DNA from: Cladopsammia gracilis
Taxonomy: Eukaryota > Cnidaria > Anthozoa > Scleractinia > Dendrophylliidae
Reading direction: 5' to 3'
Assembly: GCA_022457155.1 (NCBI GenBank)
Contig: JAJGOT010000196.1
Span: 682,001 to 746,000, forward strand
Length of the DNA stretch: 64,000 nucleotides
Under the pieces are notes generated by a model. That model was given only the letters and a program-made list of their open reading frames with translations, made no database searches and was not told the DNA's origin. Position numbers and translations under genes: made by a program. Of this stretch, positions 54,128-64,000 are shown in pieces. The stretch's first letter is position 1. Each line of letters begins with the position of its first letter.

Positions 54128-55116
54128 ATGGATGCGAAACTATCAAAGATCTATTACAGCCCCAAAGGCTACTGAAAAGGCCTTGCCGCTGTCAAAAAGC
54201 TAGCTGTAGCAGCCAAGGTCTCTGAAGAGGTGGCTAAAAAGTGGCTGGTCAAACAAGCCCTTTGGCAAGTTTACCTCCCTGCGCCACGCCATATCCCTCG
54301 GCCCAAATTTGATGTCCAGACTCCTAATGCGGTGCATCAAGCAGATCTACTTTTTTGCCACACGACAAACTGCCTCATGGGCGAAAGATTTACAAATATG
54401 CTTTGACAGTTGTTGATGTAGCAAGCCGTTACAAAGCAGCAGAGCCCTTGACTTCGAAAGAGTCTGATGAAGTTTCGACGGCGTTGGCACGGGTATATAG
54501 ACGCGGGCCTTTGGAATGGCCACAATTGTTGCAAGTAGACCCGGGGACAGAGTTTATGGGAGCCGTGACAAAAGAGATGGGGGCCCATAAAACAACCATT
54601 CGCCGTGGGCGTGTTGATATCCACAGAGACCAAGGGATTGTTGAAAGATTCAACAGAACCCTGGCTGAACGACTGTTTGGTTACCAGTACGCAGTTGAAA
54701 TGAATCTGCCTTCTGGCCGGTCGACTGCTTGGGTTAAAAGATTGCCAGATGTTGTCTCGGCCTTGAACAATGAAGTAACCAGATTGACTGGCAAGAAGCC
54801 TGCACAAGCAATCAAGGAGAAAGCCGTTCCATCCAAGCCAGCGACCCCATATGCTAGGCCTGTTGGGGTGAATCAAAAGAAGCTCCCACCCCGTGTTAGT
54901 GCAAGATATCTGTATTACCCCGGCGAGCTTGAGGGTGGTAGTCGACGGGCAACTGATCCGATCTGGTCTTTGAAGGTCTACAACATCGAGAAGGTTGTCA
55001 CCAAACCAGATGCACCTGTCGTGTATTACCTTTACGACGGCCCCAAGCGGGGGGTTGTGCGTGAGAAGTTGATGGTTGTGCCGGCGGGCACTCAGTTGCC
55101 ACCAGCTGGGTTGTGA
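54128..55116 (+). pseudogene. Polinton rve-family integrase
   Basis: The ATG at 54,128 is followed by an in-frame TGA at 54,173 and a one-base deletion in the T-run at 54,351-54,356. After this the frame is open to 55,116. The DDE residues are visible: Asp in HQADLL, Asp in LQVDPGTEF, and Glu in GIVERFNRTLAERL. A C-terminal beta-rich domain with YYPGELEGGSRRATDPIWSL follows, in the place of the chromo-like domain of other Polinton integrases. The enzyme would insert the linear DNA and create the 6-bp duplication. The T-run deletion lies right after the first catalytic Asp. Confidence 0.9.
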
Positions 55117-58100
55117 AACTCGATTGGTTCTGTGTGGATACCGTCTGGCAGCACCTAACGCTTGTCGTAGTAGGCGCTGAGGCCCAGCTTGTGCTGCTGA
55201 TATGTAAACATGGCCCCGTTGTGCATTCGAAAGCCCCTGTTGGTGGCCATGTCCCTGCCCCCTTGCAGGGCACTTTCGTACCTTTCCCAGCGAAGCTCGT
55301 TCTGCTTCCTTGTTGACGCCCTTGGAGGACATCTTGGCTTCTCCGCTAGCCTCGTTTTCTACGTAATAGCACTTCCTGCACAGGGCTATGGCCCGTGTGC
55401 CTTCCTTCTCAAGCTTGAACAAGCCCGGCTCTCTGCCGCTCCACTTGTCCCACGCCAACCAATTCTTCTTCTCCGCCTCGAACTGGTCGCGAAGTTCTGG
55501 TCGCACGGCCTCCTCCAGAGTGTCGTGAGCAAGAGCGAAGTACATGCTGTCCGTGTCCATCTGGATGAGCTCGAAGTCGCCCCTGTCGATGAAGAAATCT
55601 AGGAAGTCGTAATAGAACTCCAGCATGCGGAGCTTGGCAAGTTGATATACAACAATACCCACTTGGAAAGGGCGATCGATTGTGATCTTTTGCTTGCACA
55701 GCTCGATCTTGTAGGCCTCTTCGATCTCTTCGAGGTCTTCGAACAAGGGTGAGCGGAGATTCTTGTCGACCTCGTCCTCGTCAATTGTGTACAACGTTTT
55801 TGTCTGGCGCTCCACAGCTTCGATGAACTTGCCGTAAGCGCTGTTGCCAAGGAGCTTGAACACTTCGGCAAGCAGTGCCTTATCCTTGTCAGCGTCGCCT
55901 TTCCTTCGGTTGTCGGCGACTTCGCGAACGAACCAGTCGAAGAGCTTTTTGGGTGTATAATCGATCGTGCAGTAGACTGCCGTGATCTTGAGCCCCCTGT
56001 TGAGGTACCATTTCAAGAGGGGTGCGTAGATAAGCATCTTTTTCGCTGACAACACACCCAGAAGCTTTTTCTGGTCGGGAAAGCGGATTCGGCCACTTTC
56101 TTGGAGTTAATCGTGCATATGCTGAGGAACGCATTCGTTAGGCACTGGTTGGTTGATGAAGAACGGGGAAACTCTTCGAACCGCCCCCACAACTCTCGAG
56201 GGACTTCGATGTCCACCTCCGCAAACCCGAACCAACTGCCTGTATACAGATGCATTTTGAGGGCTATCACTGCCAGCACCGGGTTATTGTAATGCACAAC
56301 CTTCTCTTTACCACAAGGCATCGCCTGCAGCATCGTACTTGGGTAAAGGGAGTTAGCGTCGAACCCCACAATCCGTTTCGTGAGGGGGGCTAAGGCGTCT
56401 TTGTGAGAACGGATGCGAGTTTCGCCGCTCACGTGTTTGCGGGTGAAGACCAGGCTTGGACTGCCAACCACAGCCTCCTTCAGCATGGCGTACGCTTCTG
56501 GGCCGGGGGCGTATAGTTCTGGAGCCCTACGCCCCCTCAAGGAACCTCGCAAGACGTATTGCATTGATACTTCTGGCAAGGAGACTGCGTCTTTGAAGAT
56601 GTCAACCCCGAGGCTCGTGTAAAATCCCTTCATTGTTTGTAGAGCTTCGAGGAAGTGAGACACGTCTAGATTGTTGTAATACTCCAGCCAGTCTCCGAAT
56701 GTCTGCATACCTTTCTCGTGAAAGATGCGAATGCAATCCTCGTGCTCCTTGGGAGAAAGAACGAAGGCATTTTTGAGTTGTGAGTGCCAGCACTCGTATG
56801 GGGGGAGCCCCGGGTAATCAAGCTTGTCAGCGCTGTCAAACCACTCGTATGGGAGCCAGGACTTGGTCTGTGTCGCTTCATACGTCTTGACCCACTTGTC
56901 GTATGTAATGCCTGGGGCCAAATAATTCACGATGTCCAAGAACTTGAAGTAAGGCGTGTTTATAAACATGATGCGACCCTCTTTCTCCGCGGCGAAGACC
57001 TCGTTCTCTTGAGCGAAATGAGAAACAAAGTACTTGCGGATAAGCTTGAGATCGTAATGGCCTGAGTTGAAGCCGACCACAGGCACTTGGTTACACCATT
57101 TGTCGATGAGCTTGAGTTGCTTCTCAGGGAGATTCTCAAGGTCTGGAGGTATATATTGGTCAGCCACAGCCTCTCGGATGGCTGCGGCTCGCCACTCAAG
57201 GGAGGCATAAAACAGGCCGATAAGCTCGTCAGGGTCTTTGGAGCAAATGAACTCAGGGTCAGGGTTCAACGTGTCGGCAATGGAGACTGAGATGGGCACA
57301 TGTTCGCTTTCATAAGAGAGATTGTGTGTCGGACGAGCTGCCTTGGTCTTGTTCTGATACGCTTCGAAGTCATAGACGATCGCGTGTGGATATGTTTTGT
57401 TTCTTTTCTGTGGACAACGGACATACCCCCAGGGGTAAGGCTTTTCGTGCTCCCACCACTCTACCACGTTGTACCCGGCGTCTCGAAGCAACTGAGTTCG
57501 TTGCAGAGTTCTTTGGTAAGCAACCATCCTTGTGATTGTGTTGCCACTTCGGTCAACATATACAACTTCGTCCCTCGTTCCTTCGGGGTAACATTCAACG
57601 CAGCCGTGCCAGAAACAACCATGAAACTGAAAAACTGTCTTGCTTTCTGGGTGATAGCCGTCGACGGGAGCCCCACAAATATAGTTCTCACCGCCATGGC
57701 CGCATCTGTGATGGTGAATGTGAATGCCGGCCTGTTTCGCCACCCACTCCAGCAAGCACACTGCCTTGACGCCGAAACTGCCTTCTGGATAAAAGGCTTT
57801 CTCAAAAGCTGACTCCGGAGGGAGGACACGTTTCCCGGGACAGTCGATTTTGGTTTGCCATCGAGTACACGTCTTGGTGTGGCGCTTCAAGTTATCAGCC
57901 CGTGTGAACCTCCCGCCGCACTCGCCACAAGTGTAATTGTTTGTGACTTTATTGATGTTGGTGATCAAGAAGACATGTCCTGCATGGATACCGATGGTCA
58001 TGGTTGAAACGCCAACCTTGTCGTAATTCGAAGGGGTGTGAGATAAAAGGAATTCACCATTAGGGAGAACAAGATATGCGGCAATTTCTTGCTTGAAATG

Positions 58101-58869
58101 CTTTTCGATATTAGAGAAGTGCCGCAAAGTTAGCTGATCTCGAAGCCCCGGATAAAAGGCGAAGAAGCTTTCCGCGAGTTCTCTGATTCTGCGAGTGTTG
58201 CGATCTCTACGAGCTCCTCGATGGACAGCCAAGCAACGAAAGAGACAAAGATTGTCGTTGAAATTGTCAAGGGCAATGACTTCTTTTTTGTTGCGAAGCC
58301 AATCAGGAAGCCACCCGAGGCCTATTTGCAGGGATTGTCGGTCTAGCACGACTTTAAGATCAAGCAGGACAGTGCGTTCGTAAACCCATTTGGTGTTAGG
58401 CCTGTTGAGACGCGTTTTGAAGACGAAACTCTTCCTGGGCTTGCAGCCACTGTCGTGTCTTGGAGAGAGTGGCTAACCAACGACTGTTGTGGGTGTTTTG
58501 ATAAAACTGTCTCACCTCCTCGGTTTCAGTGTTTCGTAACTCGACTGTGAAGCGTAAATTGATTGAATGTCGTGTTTGAACATTTTGCTTGATTTTGTTC
58601 AAAATTCTGGCGACAAGGGGTTTTTCGAGATCGGTTGCAAAGCGGAACCGGATTATTCGTCTGCCGTGTTCAATCCATCGGTCAACCCGATCATAAACTT
58701 GAACAAGTTGTTCAAAATCTAGCTCCGGCGGATTGTTTTGAGGCTCGACCTCAGCCTTATTGTCGTCGGGAGACTCGACCCACTCGAGATTTCGTGCCTG
58801 TTCATCCAGCCAGGCAATCAGCTCGCGTTGATCGTCATCATGACGTCTTCGTTGTCGGGGTTGCGCCAT
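55092..58869 (-). pseudogene. Protein-primed family B DNA polymerase (pPolB)
   Basis: About 1,250 codons, from ATG 58,869 just inside the right TIR. The N-terminal part has an acidic helical region, an OTU-like NLCLFRCLAVHRG, a C2H2-like finger (CGECGGRFTRADNLKRH), and a nuclease-like VDGYHP ... HGCFWHGC block. Exonuclease motifs are VYDFEAYQ, VGFNSGHYDLK and YYNNLDVSHF; polymerase motifs are GFDANSLYPS, LLGNSAYGKF and MDTDSMYF. Breaks: frameshift near 58,428, C-run frameshift at 56,165-56,168, TAA at 56,107, frameshift near 55,308, and TAG at 55,155. Read past the TAG, it would overlap the convergent integrase end by about 25 bases. It would copy the linear genome from a protein primer. Confidence 0.92.
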
Positions 58870-58893
58870 TGCGTATATACAAGGGTTTTACCT

Positions 58894-59172
58894 TTCTTCA
58901 ATTGGCTATGTATCGCTTGCCGTTGCGGGCGGGCTAGGGCAAAAAATGCATTTACCCCTCTCACAAGGGTTTGAGGGAGGGGTGCGTATAGTAGTTTAGG
59001 GGGAGGCACGTCAAATACCATTTTTCAACCCCCTAAATAAACCACCAAACGCCCGAGTTACCGGGCCCCCAGGGTGAATGCAATGAGACCTGGGGGCCCG
59101 GTAACTCGGGCGTTTGGTGGTTTATTTAGGGGGCTGAAAAATGGTATTTGACTGCCTCCCCCTTAAACTACT
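58894..59172. repeat. Polinton right terminal inverted repeat, with long hairpin
   Basis: It is the complement of the left repeat. The palindrome occupies 58,990-59,172, with a loop GTGAATGCAATGAGA that complements the left loop with one mismatch. The polymerase start codon lies 25 bases inside it. Confidence 0.95.
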
Positions 59173-59177
59173 ATTGT

Positions 59178-59642
59178 AGAGTGCAAATATGCATCAAAAC
59201 GAGAGCAAATATGACACGTTATTAAACTATTCTGACCGTGCAGTAGGAAAAACAGCTACAAAAACTTAGCCTTCTGGAGAATATTTCTGTCATATAATAA
59301 ACAATTATTCAGTAAAAAGTTGTGTAATACAGCTGGGCATTTTTACTAGTCGGTAAATACTCAGCCGTATTACACAACTTTACGCTGAATAACCTCTATT
59401 TACTATTAAGGGGAAGCGCATTTTTTTTGCTGCCCCCCTCAAACTCTATATATTTAGTATGAACCCTCCCATCACCACAATGAGCACCTTTGAAAAGCAG
59501 GCCATGTGGTGTACACATGTTTATTTGCAGGATTTACTTGAATGGCGCAGATTTTGCTTCAACCGTGTTGAAGTTCTTTTCTGGTCTATAGTCTATGGAA
59601 TATGTTAAATTAATTATAATATATTATTTCCGGTTTCACTTC

Positions 59643-59676
<34 letters not shown>

Positions 59677-60072
59677 CAGAATAATTGACTTGAGTGACGG
59701 ATGCTCTAGGTGCATGGTTTGCGCCCGGCTGATGCACAAAAAGAACACCAGCAAAGACCGTGATAAAAGAGATAATAATATAATAAAATAATAATAATAA
59801 TAATAATAATAACCAAATCTTTTATTGATAACAAAGCTAACTAAAAAAATCTTATTTTACAATTAATTTCACTTAAAAAGACTATTCAACTATTTACATT
59901 ATTCCTTTCGATTTAAAAAAAGACACTTAATTTTGATTAAGAAAATTCATTCCATTAAAAATATATCGTATATTCGAAAAAAAAAACCGGTTCATTTCAA
60001 CTAAACTAAATTAACGAGCTCACGCCATTATCACACACGCTTGGGTAGCGTTTAAGCGGCAGTCATCAATGA
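59178..60072. other. Gene-free right flank with small repeats
   Basis: No gene. It includes a palindromic unit at about 59,308-59,393 (AAGTTGTGTAATAC with its complement GTATTACACAACTT) and (AAT)n microsatellites at 59,645-59,675 and 59,775-59,812. Confidence 0.6.
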
Positions 60073-61242
60073 ATAATAATTAAAATAATATATTATAATT
60101 ATAATAAGAACCTTCCCAGCACCCTTTGCACCAGAAAAATTTTCAATGCCAAATAACTCTGTCAATTTTGTGTGTGTGAGGATACCACGTCACATGCTAT
60201 TTACACCCACCATAAAATACCTATTTTAATTGACTGAGTGCGATGACGTCATCAGTCACGTGAATATGCCCCCAAGTGCCTTTTTACGTCTTTTAGAAAC
60301 ATGCTTTGATAAATGCAAATACAGTCAACGTGGCAAGGAAGGCATTCGCTTACAGCATTTCGTCATGCCCGGCATGGTTCTGGATTTTCAAAATTAAGGG
60401 GGCTATACACATGAGCAAATAGGGTGTCTGGGGACTAGTATCTTTGTATACATGTATCTTTGAAAGGGTGAAATGCAAAGTTAAAACATATGGTATGTTA
60501 TTTGATATAAGTATAAAAATAAGTTTTTTATCAACGTCATTAGTATGACGTCTTGAATCACGTGACCAGAACGCACGGAAGTTGACTGATTTTTGGCCCG
60601 GTTCCGGTTCCAGTTCCGGTTTTATTAACTCAAATAAATCCCCGTTTTTCCACCCAGTAAATATTTATGTTATTTTTGTGTATGAAAAAGGCCATTATTA
60701 CTCCCCCAGTAAAACTGAGTAAAAATGAAGGTGACGAAAAAAGTTTTACACGTTAGAAATCCATCCTTTCCTGATCCTGTTCAGCGGCTTTTCAGTTTAA
60801 AATTATAAACAAATCTGCATAAGTGGTTTTTGTCTTACCTCTTACCAATGGCGTTGGCAGTTTTTCTGTAGCACTTTTCTTTCATACCGATCAGGGGTTA
60901 GATTTTTTAAAGAGAATATTCCCCCACCCCACTCCCCTCGGTCTACTTCCCCTCCCCCGCTCGGGTTTGCAGGACATGGTCAGCGGGAGGACTGGTTCGA
61001 GTTTTCACGACAACAATTGTTTTCGTGGCATCAGCACAGAAAATTTATTTTATTTCGTTGATTTAAAGTCGTGCTTAGCGAAAAAGGGCTGGTGAAATTG
61101 TTTTGCAAACTTGTTTTCGTAGCTAACTTACGATATAGCGCAAAGAAGTCTGCTTAGAGTGTACATTTAGTTCGCCGGTCGCGAGAAAGGACAATTGCAA
61201 GAAAAGGTAAGTGACTTGAGTTTTAAATCGGTAAGGCCTAAA

Positions 61243-61465
61243 CTACAGAATACAGGGCCATTTTTTTACATTCATTTCTCGTTCTTTAGTCCACTGCCGA
61301 GCCAAACAAGTCAAACGAGCCGCTAAATACATAGATCCCACATTCCTGCACACTGTAGCAAACAAAGTCATATCAATTATTTCTTGTTCTTTACTCCACT
61401 GCCGAGCCAAACGAGCCAGCTCGTTTGGTATACGATTAAAAGTGGCCCTGCATTCTGTAGTTGCT
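61243..61465. mobile_element. MITE with CTACAGAATACAGGGCCA ends
   Basis: The left end CTACAGAATACAGGGCCA pairs with the right end TGGCCCTGCATTCTGTAG. Inside, CGTTCTTTAGTCCACTGCCG occurs twice (one base changed) about 105 bases apart. Copy A of the host repeat lacks it. Confidence 0.7.
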
Positions 61466-61578
61466 CCGATTGATTTATATTTATTAGTTTCTATTTGATA
61501 TTGTGCGCATTTAACTAGTTTACAATTACAATCAAAAATATTTTTTCCTGCTCTGGACACGTGTTAAAAAAATTTCCG

Positions 61579-62006
61579 TACTCAGAGCGTAATAAAATCT
61601 GTAAAAATTGAGAAATGTTTTGTTCGGTTCTTCCGAACTTCATCTGTCTCAAATAAATAATGTTAATCGCGGGATAATATCATGGCCATTCCATTTTATA
61701 TCCACACCTTCCCCCTGCATTGAGGTATTCACTCAGCATCCCCCAAAGGAAAAAATATCAAAGTGCCGACAGAGTTTTCTGTTACCCCCTTAGGTGTAAG
61801 GGGGTAGGGTGGGGTGCTGATATTAAATGGAATGGCCCAAAGCGTTTGTGGGGTTCTCGAGGAGGTTAAAATAGTGTCGTATATTTTGGCTAATTCATAG
61901 CCATTGTCTCTGTTCAAAGAGGGCTTTTTTAACTTTATCTTGATTGCCTCCCTTATGCTTCGCTGAATATTTCAAAATTTTTACATATTTTATTACGCTC
62001 TGAGTA
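61579..62006. mobile_element. Tc1/mariner-like MITE with TA duplication and nested palindrome
   Basis: The element (61,581-62,004) begins CTCAGAGCGTAATAAAA and ends TTTTATTACGCTCTGAG; TA lies on both sides. A second inverted pair inside (GGCCATTCCATTT near 61,685 and AAATGGAATGGCC near 61,836) suggests a MITE within the MITE. Confidence 0.75.
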
Positions 62007-62112
62007 TTGAGATGTTTAGAGTTTTTAGATTACAATTATTAAGCGTATTTGTTTAAAAACAGAATGGCAAAAGTCTGCACCCATGAGCGCTGAAAAAAAT
62101 TAATTATCAGCT

Positions 62113-64000
62113 CTATAGTCCCTTTCGTGGTAATTTTTTAAAGCTATATATGCTATGTGGTAAGGTTTTAAGAGTGTGAATGTCACTAAGGACAATCGAT
62201 ATCGCGGACACAGCTCAAAATTCAATTTCGCTCATAATTTGTATATTGGTAGGCCTAAGTACTACTCATATGAAAGTAAGGTTTATTTACTGAAATATTA
62301 TTTCGTTTAAGAGAAATTAATATTAAACCGTTAACGGTATTTTTCGTCAACATAGCTTACAAAATTGTCAACATTCACGACTTTTCCGAGTCGGTTAATC
62401 GCAATTTTTGAAGCATTTTTGCACAAATCCTAATCGTTTAATGCCTCATTAGTTCAACGAGTGTAGAGACAGTTCAATAACTCCGTTTTCATTTTTTTCC
62501 CGATTTTTTTTTAAGAAGTGCACCCGCGGCTTCCCTGAAAAGTGCTCGTCGGTACCTCTAACAAACACACCAAAAATGCCCGCGGTACGTATCAAATCTC
62601 ACCAGAAAACCTCATGAGCCACGTTAAAGGATAGTTTTCAATTTTTGCCGTTCCATTTCTTTGGGATCTTTTTTACTTTTCCGACAAAACAATCCTAAAG
62701 TGAGCATATTTTCGCTATCCGCCATTTTGAAATTTGCATCAAGTCAGACAGTTGAACTGGACGATTCTGTTGAACTGTTATGCTTCGCAGCCGTCAGTGG
62801 TATACTTTTGCTCTAACTATCAAACGTAAATTGCCTTTGTGTTTCTTTTACAAAAAATACAATCAGTAATAAGAGAAAGTCTAGTGTGAAGTTGAACCTA
62901 ATATAATAGAGCCGTTGGGCAAAGGTCATTGCAAACATCAAATAGCTTTGCGGTGACTAACCTCATTCAACAATCCGCTTGGCTGCCGTAGATTTGAATC
63001 CACACAGTTTGAGTTGATTATTACTTTTTTTCTTTACATTATCCATCAAACGATTCTGTCTTAGCGAGCAAAACTTGAATATGAATAGTGTTTACCTTGG
63101 GCATTTCACCAACACAGTAACGTAATACAATATTTTAAAAGGTCCCATCTTTCACGCGATACAGAGCACAAATGAATTTATATACAGCCTGGAGATGGGT
63201 AAAAATTTAAAACTACGTTTAAATGACAAGGTTGAAAATTATTGATGAACTGTTATTTCTCCCAGTGTCATGCAGCTCTTCGTGCGAATTAATTTCACCA
63301 AAACTGCTTTGCATTTTTGCACCTGGCACGGATTTCACATTTGCTATGTGCTCCTGCATTTGCTTAGTGGTAAAAAAGAAGGCCATTTTTTAGACTTGCC
63401 CACAAGTCGAGCTTAGGAGCGGAGCGCGGAGCAGGATCAAACGAGCGCCCCCACAAACCACCCCACCCGCCGCTTCCATCAGCACCACCACCAGCTTACC
63501 GCGGCGCTACTAATGACATGTAGAAAATCAGGAGCCCATAACCCTGGGTATGGGCTTCAAAGAAAATCAAAACCCAGATTACGGCGCTATAATACTTGTA
63601 CTGAGTTAAGCAAACAAATTATAACTTTTTTAGTAATAATTATGCTATAGTTAACTGTCAGTCCTTCTGTTTCTTGAAAAATGTTTCCCGCTAGAAACAA
63701 AACACGCGAGCAAACGCATCAATGACTCTTCCGAATCTTTGCGGCCAGTCGAGAGAAGAAACCTGTCACTTGTTGTGGCGAAATAACATCTTTTCCCAAA
63801 AATCGAAAAATCGAGCCCCCGATTCACCCCTGACTTTTCGCAGTCTTTGGTGGGACCGAGTGACGTCACGGAAGTATGTTTCCAGTGGCGTCGTTTCTCA
63901 GTCAACTTACCCAGCAGTCTGAAATTTTTATCGAATTTACATTGTACATGAAATATCTCGTTTAATTCTTCTGAGAATAGTTCATCTTTGTTATATCCAC
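62113..64000. other. Gene-free right end of the window
   Basis: I see no supported gene, repeat array or RNA gene. Short open frames at 63.65-63.92 kb show no recognisable family. Confidence 0.5.

Larger units (their letters stand above)
32065..59177. mobile_element. Polinton/Maverick element, nearly complete
   Basis: The element starts AGTAGTTTAGGGG (32,070) and ends CTTAAACTACT (59,172). The sequence ATTGT flanks both ends; counting the shared A gives 6-bp ATTGTA, the size typical of Polintons. It is 27.1 kb including a 9.2-kb nested transposon, so about 17.9 kb on its own, the usual Polinton size. It encodes the hallmark set: protein-primed DNA polymerase B, rve integrase, packaging ATPase, and double jelly-roll capsid protein. 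I found no adenain-like maturation protease. Most large genes are frameshifted. Confidence 0.95.
60073..62112. repeat. Large dispersed repeat, copy B (partner at 19,688-21,522)
   Basis: Same order and orientation as copy A, starting TAATTAAAATAATATATTAT and ending near GAGCGCTGAAAAAAATTAAT. It lacks the MITE of copy A but carries two others (about 61,243-61,465 and 61,581-62,004). The frame MVF(V/I)LPLTNGVG at the same place in both copies is probably not coding, since it diverges by indels. Confidence 0.8.

Noticed and set aside
54337..55100. C-terminal extension of the polymerase frame into the integrase
   Set aside because: After the shift near 55,308 this frame only reads the antisense of the integrase; the true polymerase end is in another frame.
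57300..57812. 170-codon plus-strand frame
   Set aside because: Shadow of the DNA polymerase gene on the other strand.
32577..59172. Adenain-like maturation protease gene
   Set aside because: Expected in a Polinton, but no frame shows the His-Asp/Glu-Cys pattern; recorded as not found.

Overview
The window looks like a stretch of invertebrate animal genome that has been filled by successive transposable elements. Moderate GC content, GT-AG introns, tRNA-derived SINE, Penelope, LINE, Ngaro/DIRS and Polinton sequences, and protein families I associate mainly with cnidarians, suggest a coral or sea anemone; this organism call is inference. I see no intact single-copy host gene.

The dominant feature is a nearly complete Polinton/Maverick (polintovirus-like element) at about 32,070-59,172. 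It has 279-bp terminal inverted repeats (TIRs) and an ATTGT(A) target-site duplication. Its genes are: a YqaJ-type exonuclease, a VLTF3-like late transcription factor (-), an unknown helical protein (-), a glycine-rich membrane protein (-), a minor-capsid-like protein (-), a large conserved unknown protein (+), a coiled-coil membrane protein (-, split by a nested transposon), the double jelly-roll major capsid protein (+), an FtsK/HerA-type packaging ATPase (+), five or six small, mostly membrane, proteins (+), an rve integrase (+), and a protein-primed family B DNA polymerase (-) running to the right TIR. The polymerase and integrase converge. Many genes carry single frameshifts or stops, so this copy is probably dead but young. 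Each TIR folds into a long hairpin. Three copies of a palindrome-plus-CACGTG repeat lie between two early-type genes. Most start codons follow a TATATA motif within about 5-25 bases.

Inside the Polinton, a 9.2-kb DNA transposon (39,913-49,132) with about 26-bp TIRs and a TTAA target duplication interrupts the coiled-coil gene. It encodes an intron-containing DDE-like/C2H2 transposase, now broken, and has itself gathered a SINE with a 14-bp target duplication, a LINE fragment and small inverted-repeat elements.

Left of the Polinton (26.5-31.6 kb) is a decayed Ngaro/DIRS-type retrotransposon on the minus strand: SGNH hydrolase, Gag with zinc knuckle, reverse transcriptase/RNase H, tyrosine recombinase. 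The first 5.5 kb holds remains of a second Polinton (VLTF3 and membrane-protein fragments) and of a second Ngaro-like element (Gag, SGNH hydrolase). Around 1.9-2.15 kb is an unassigned GC-rich segment that looks like a structured RNA.

The 5.5-26 kb part contains a piggyBac-like MITE, an OTU-domain fragment, a large imperfect inverted duplication (10.65-17.06 kb) whose arms carry two divergent copies of a small two-exon membrane-protein gene, a Penelope-like 3' end with a possible hammerhead core, a LINE 3' end, and one copy of a 1.3-kb repeat whose partner lies right of the Polinton (60.07-62.11 kb).
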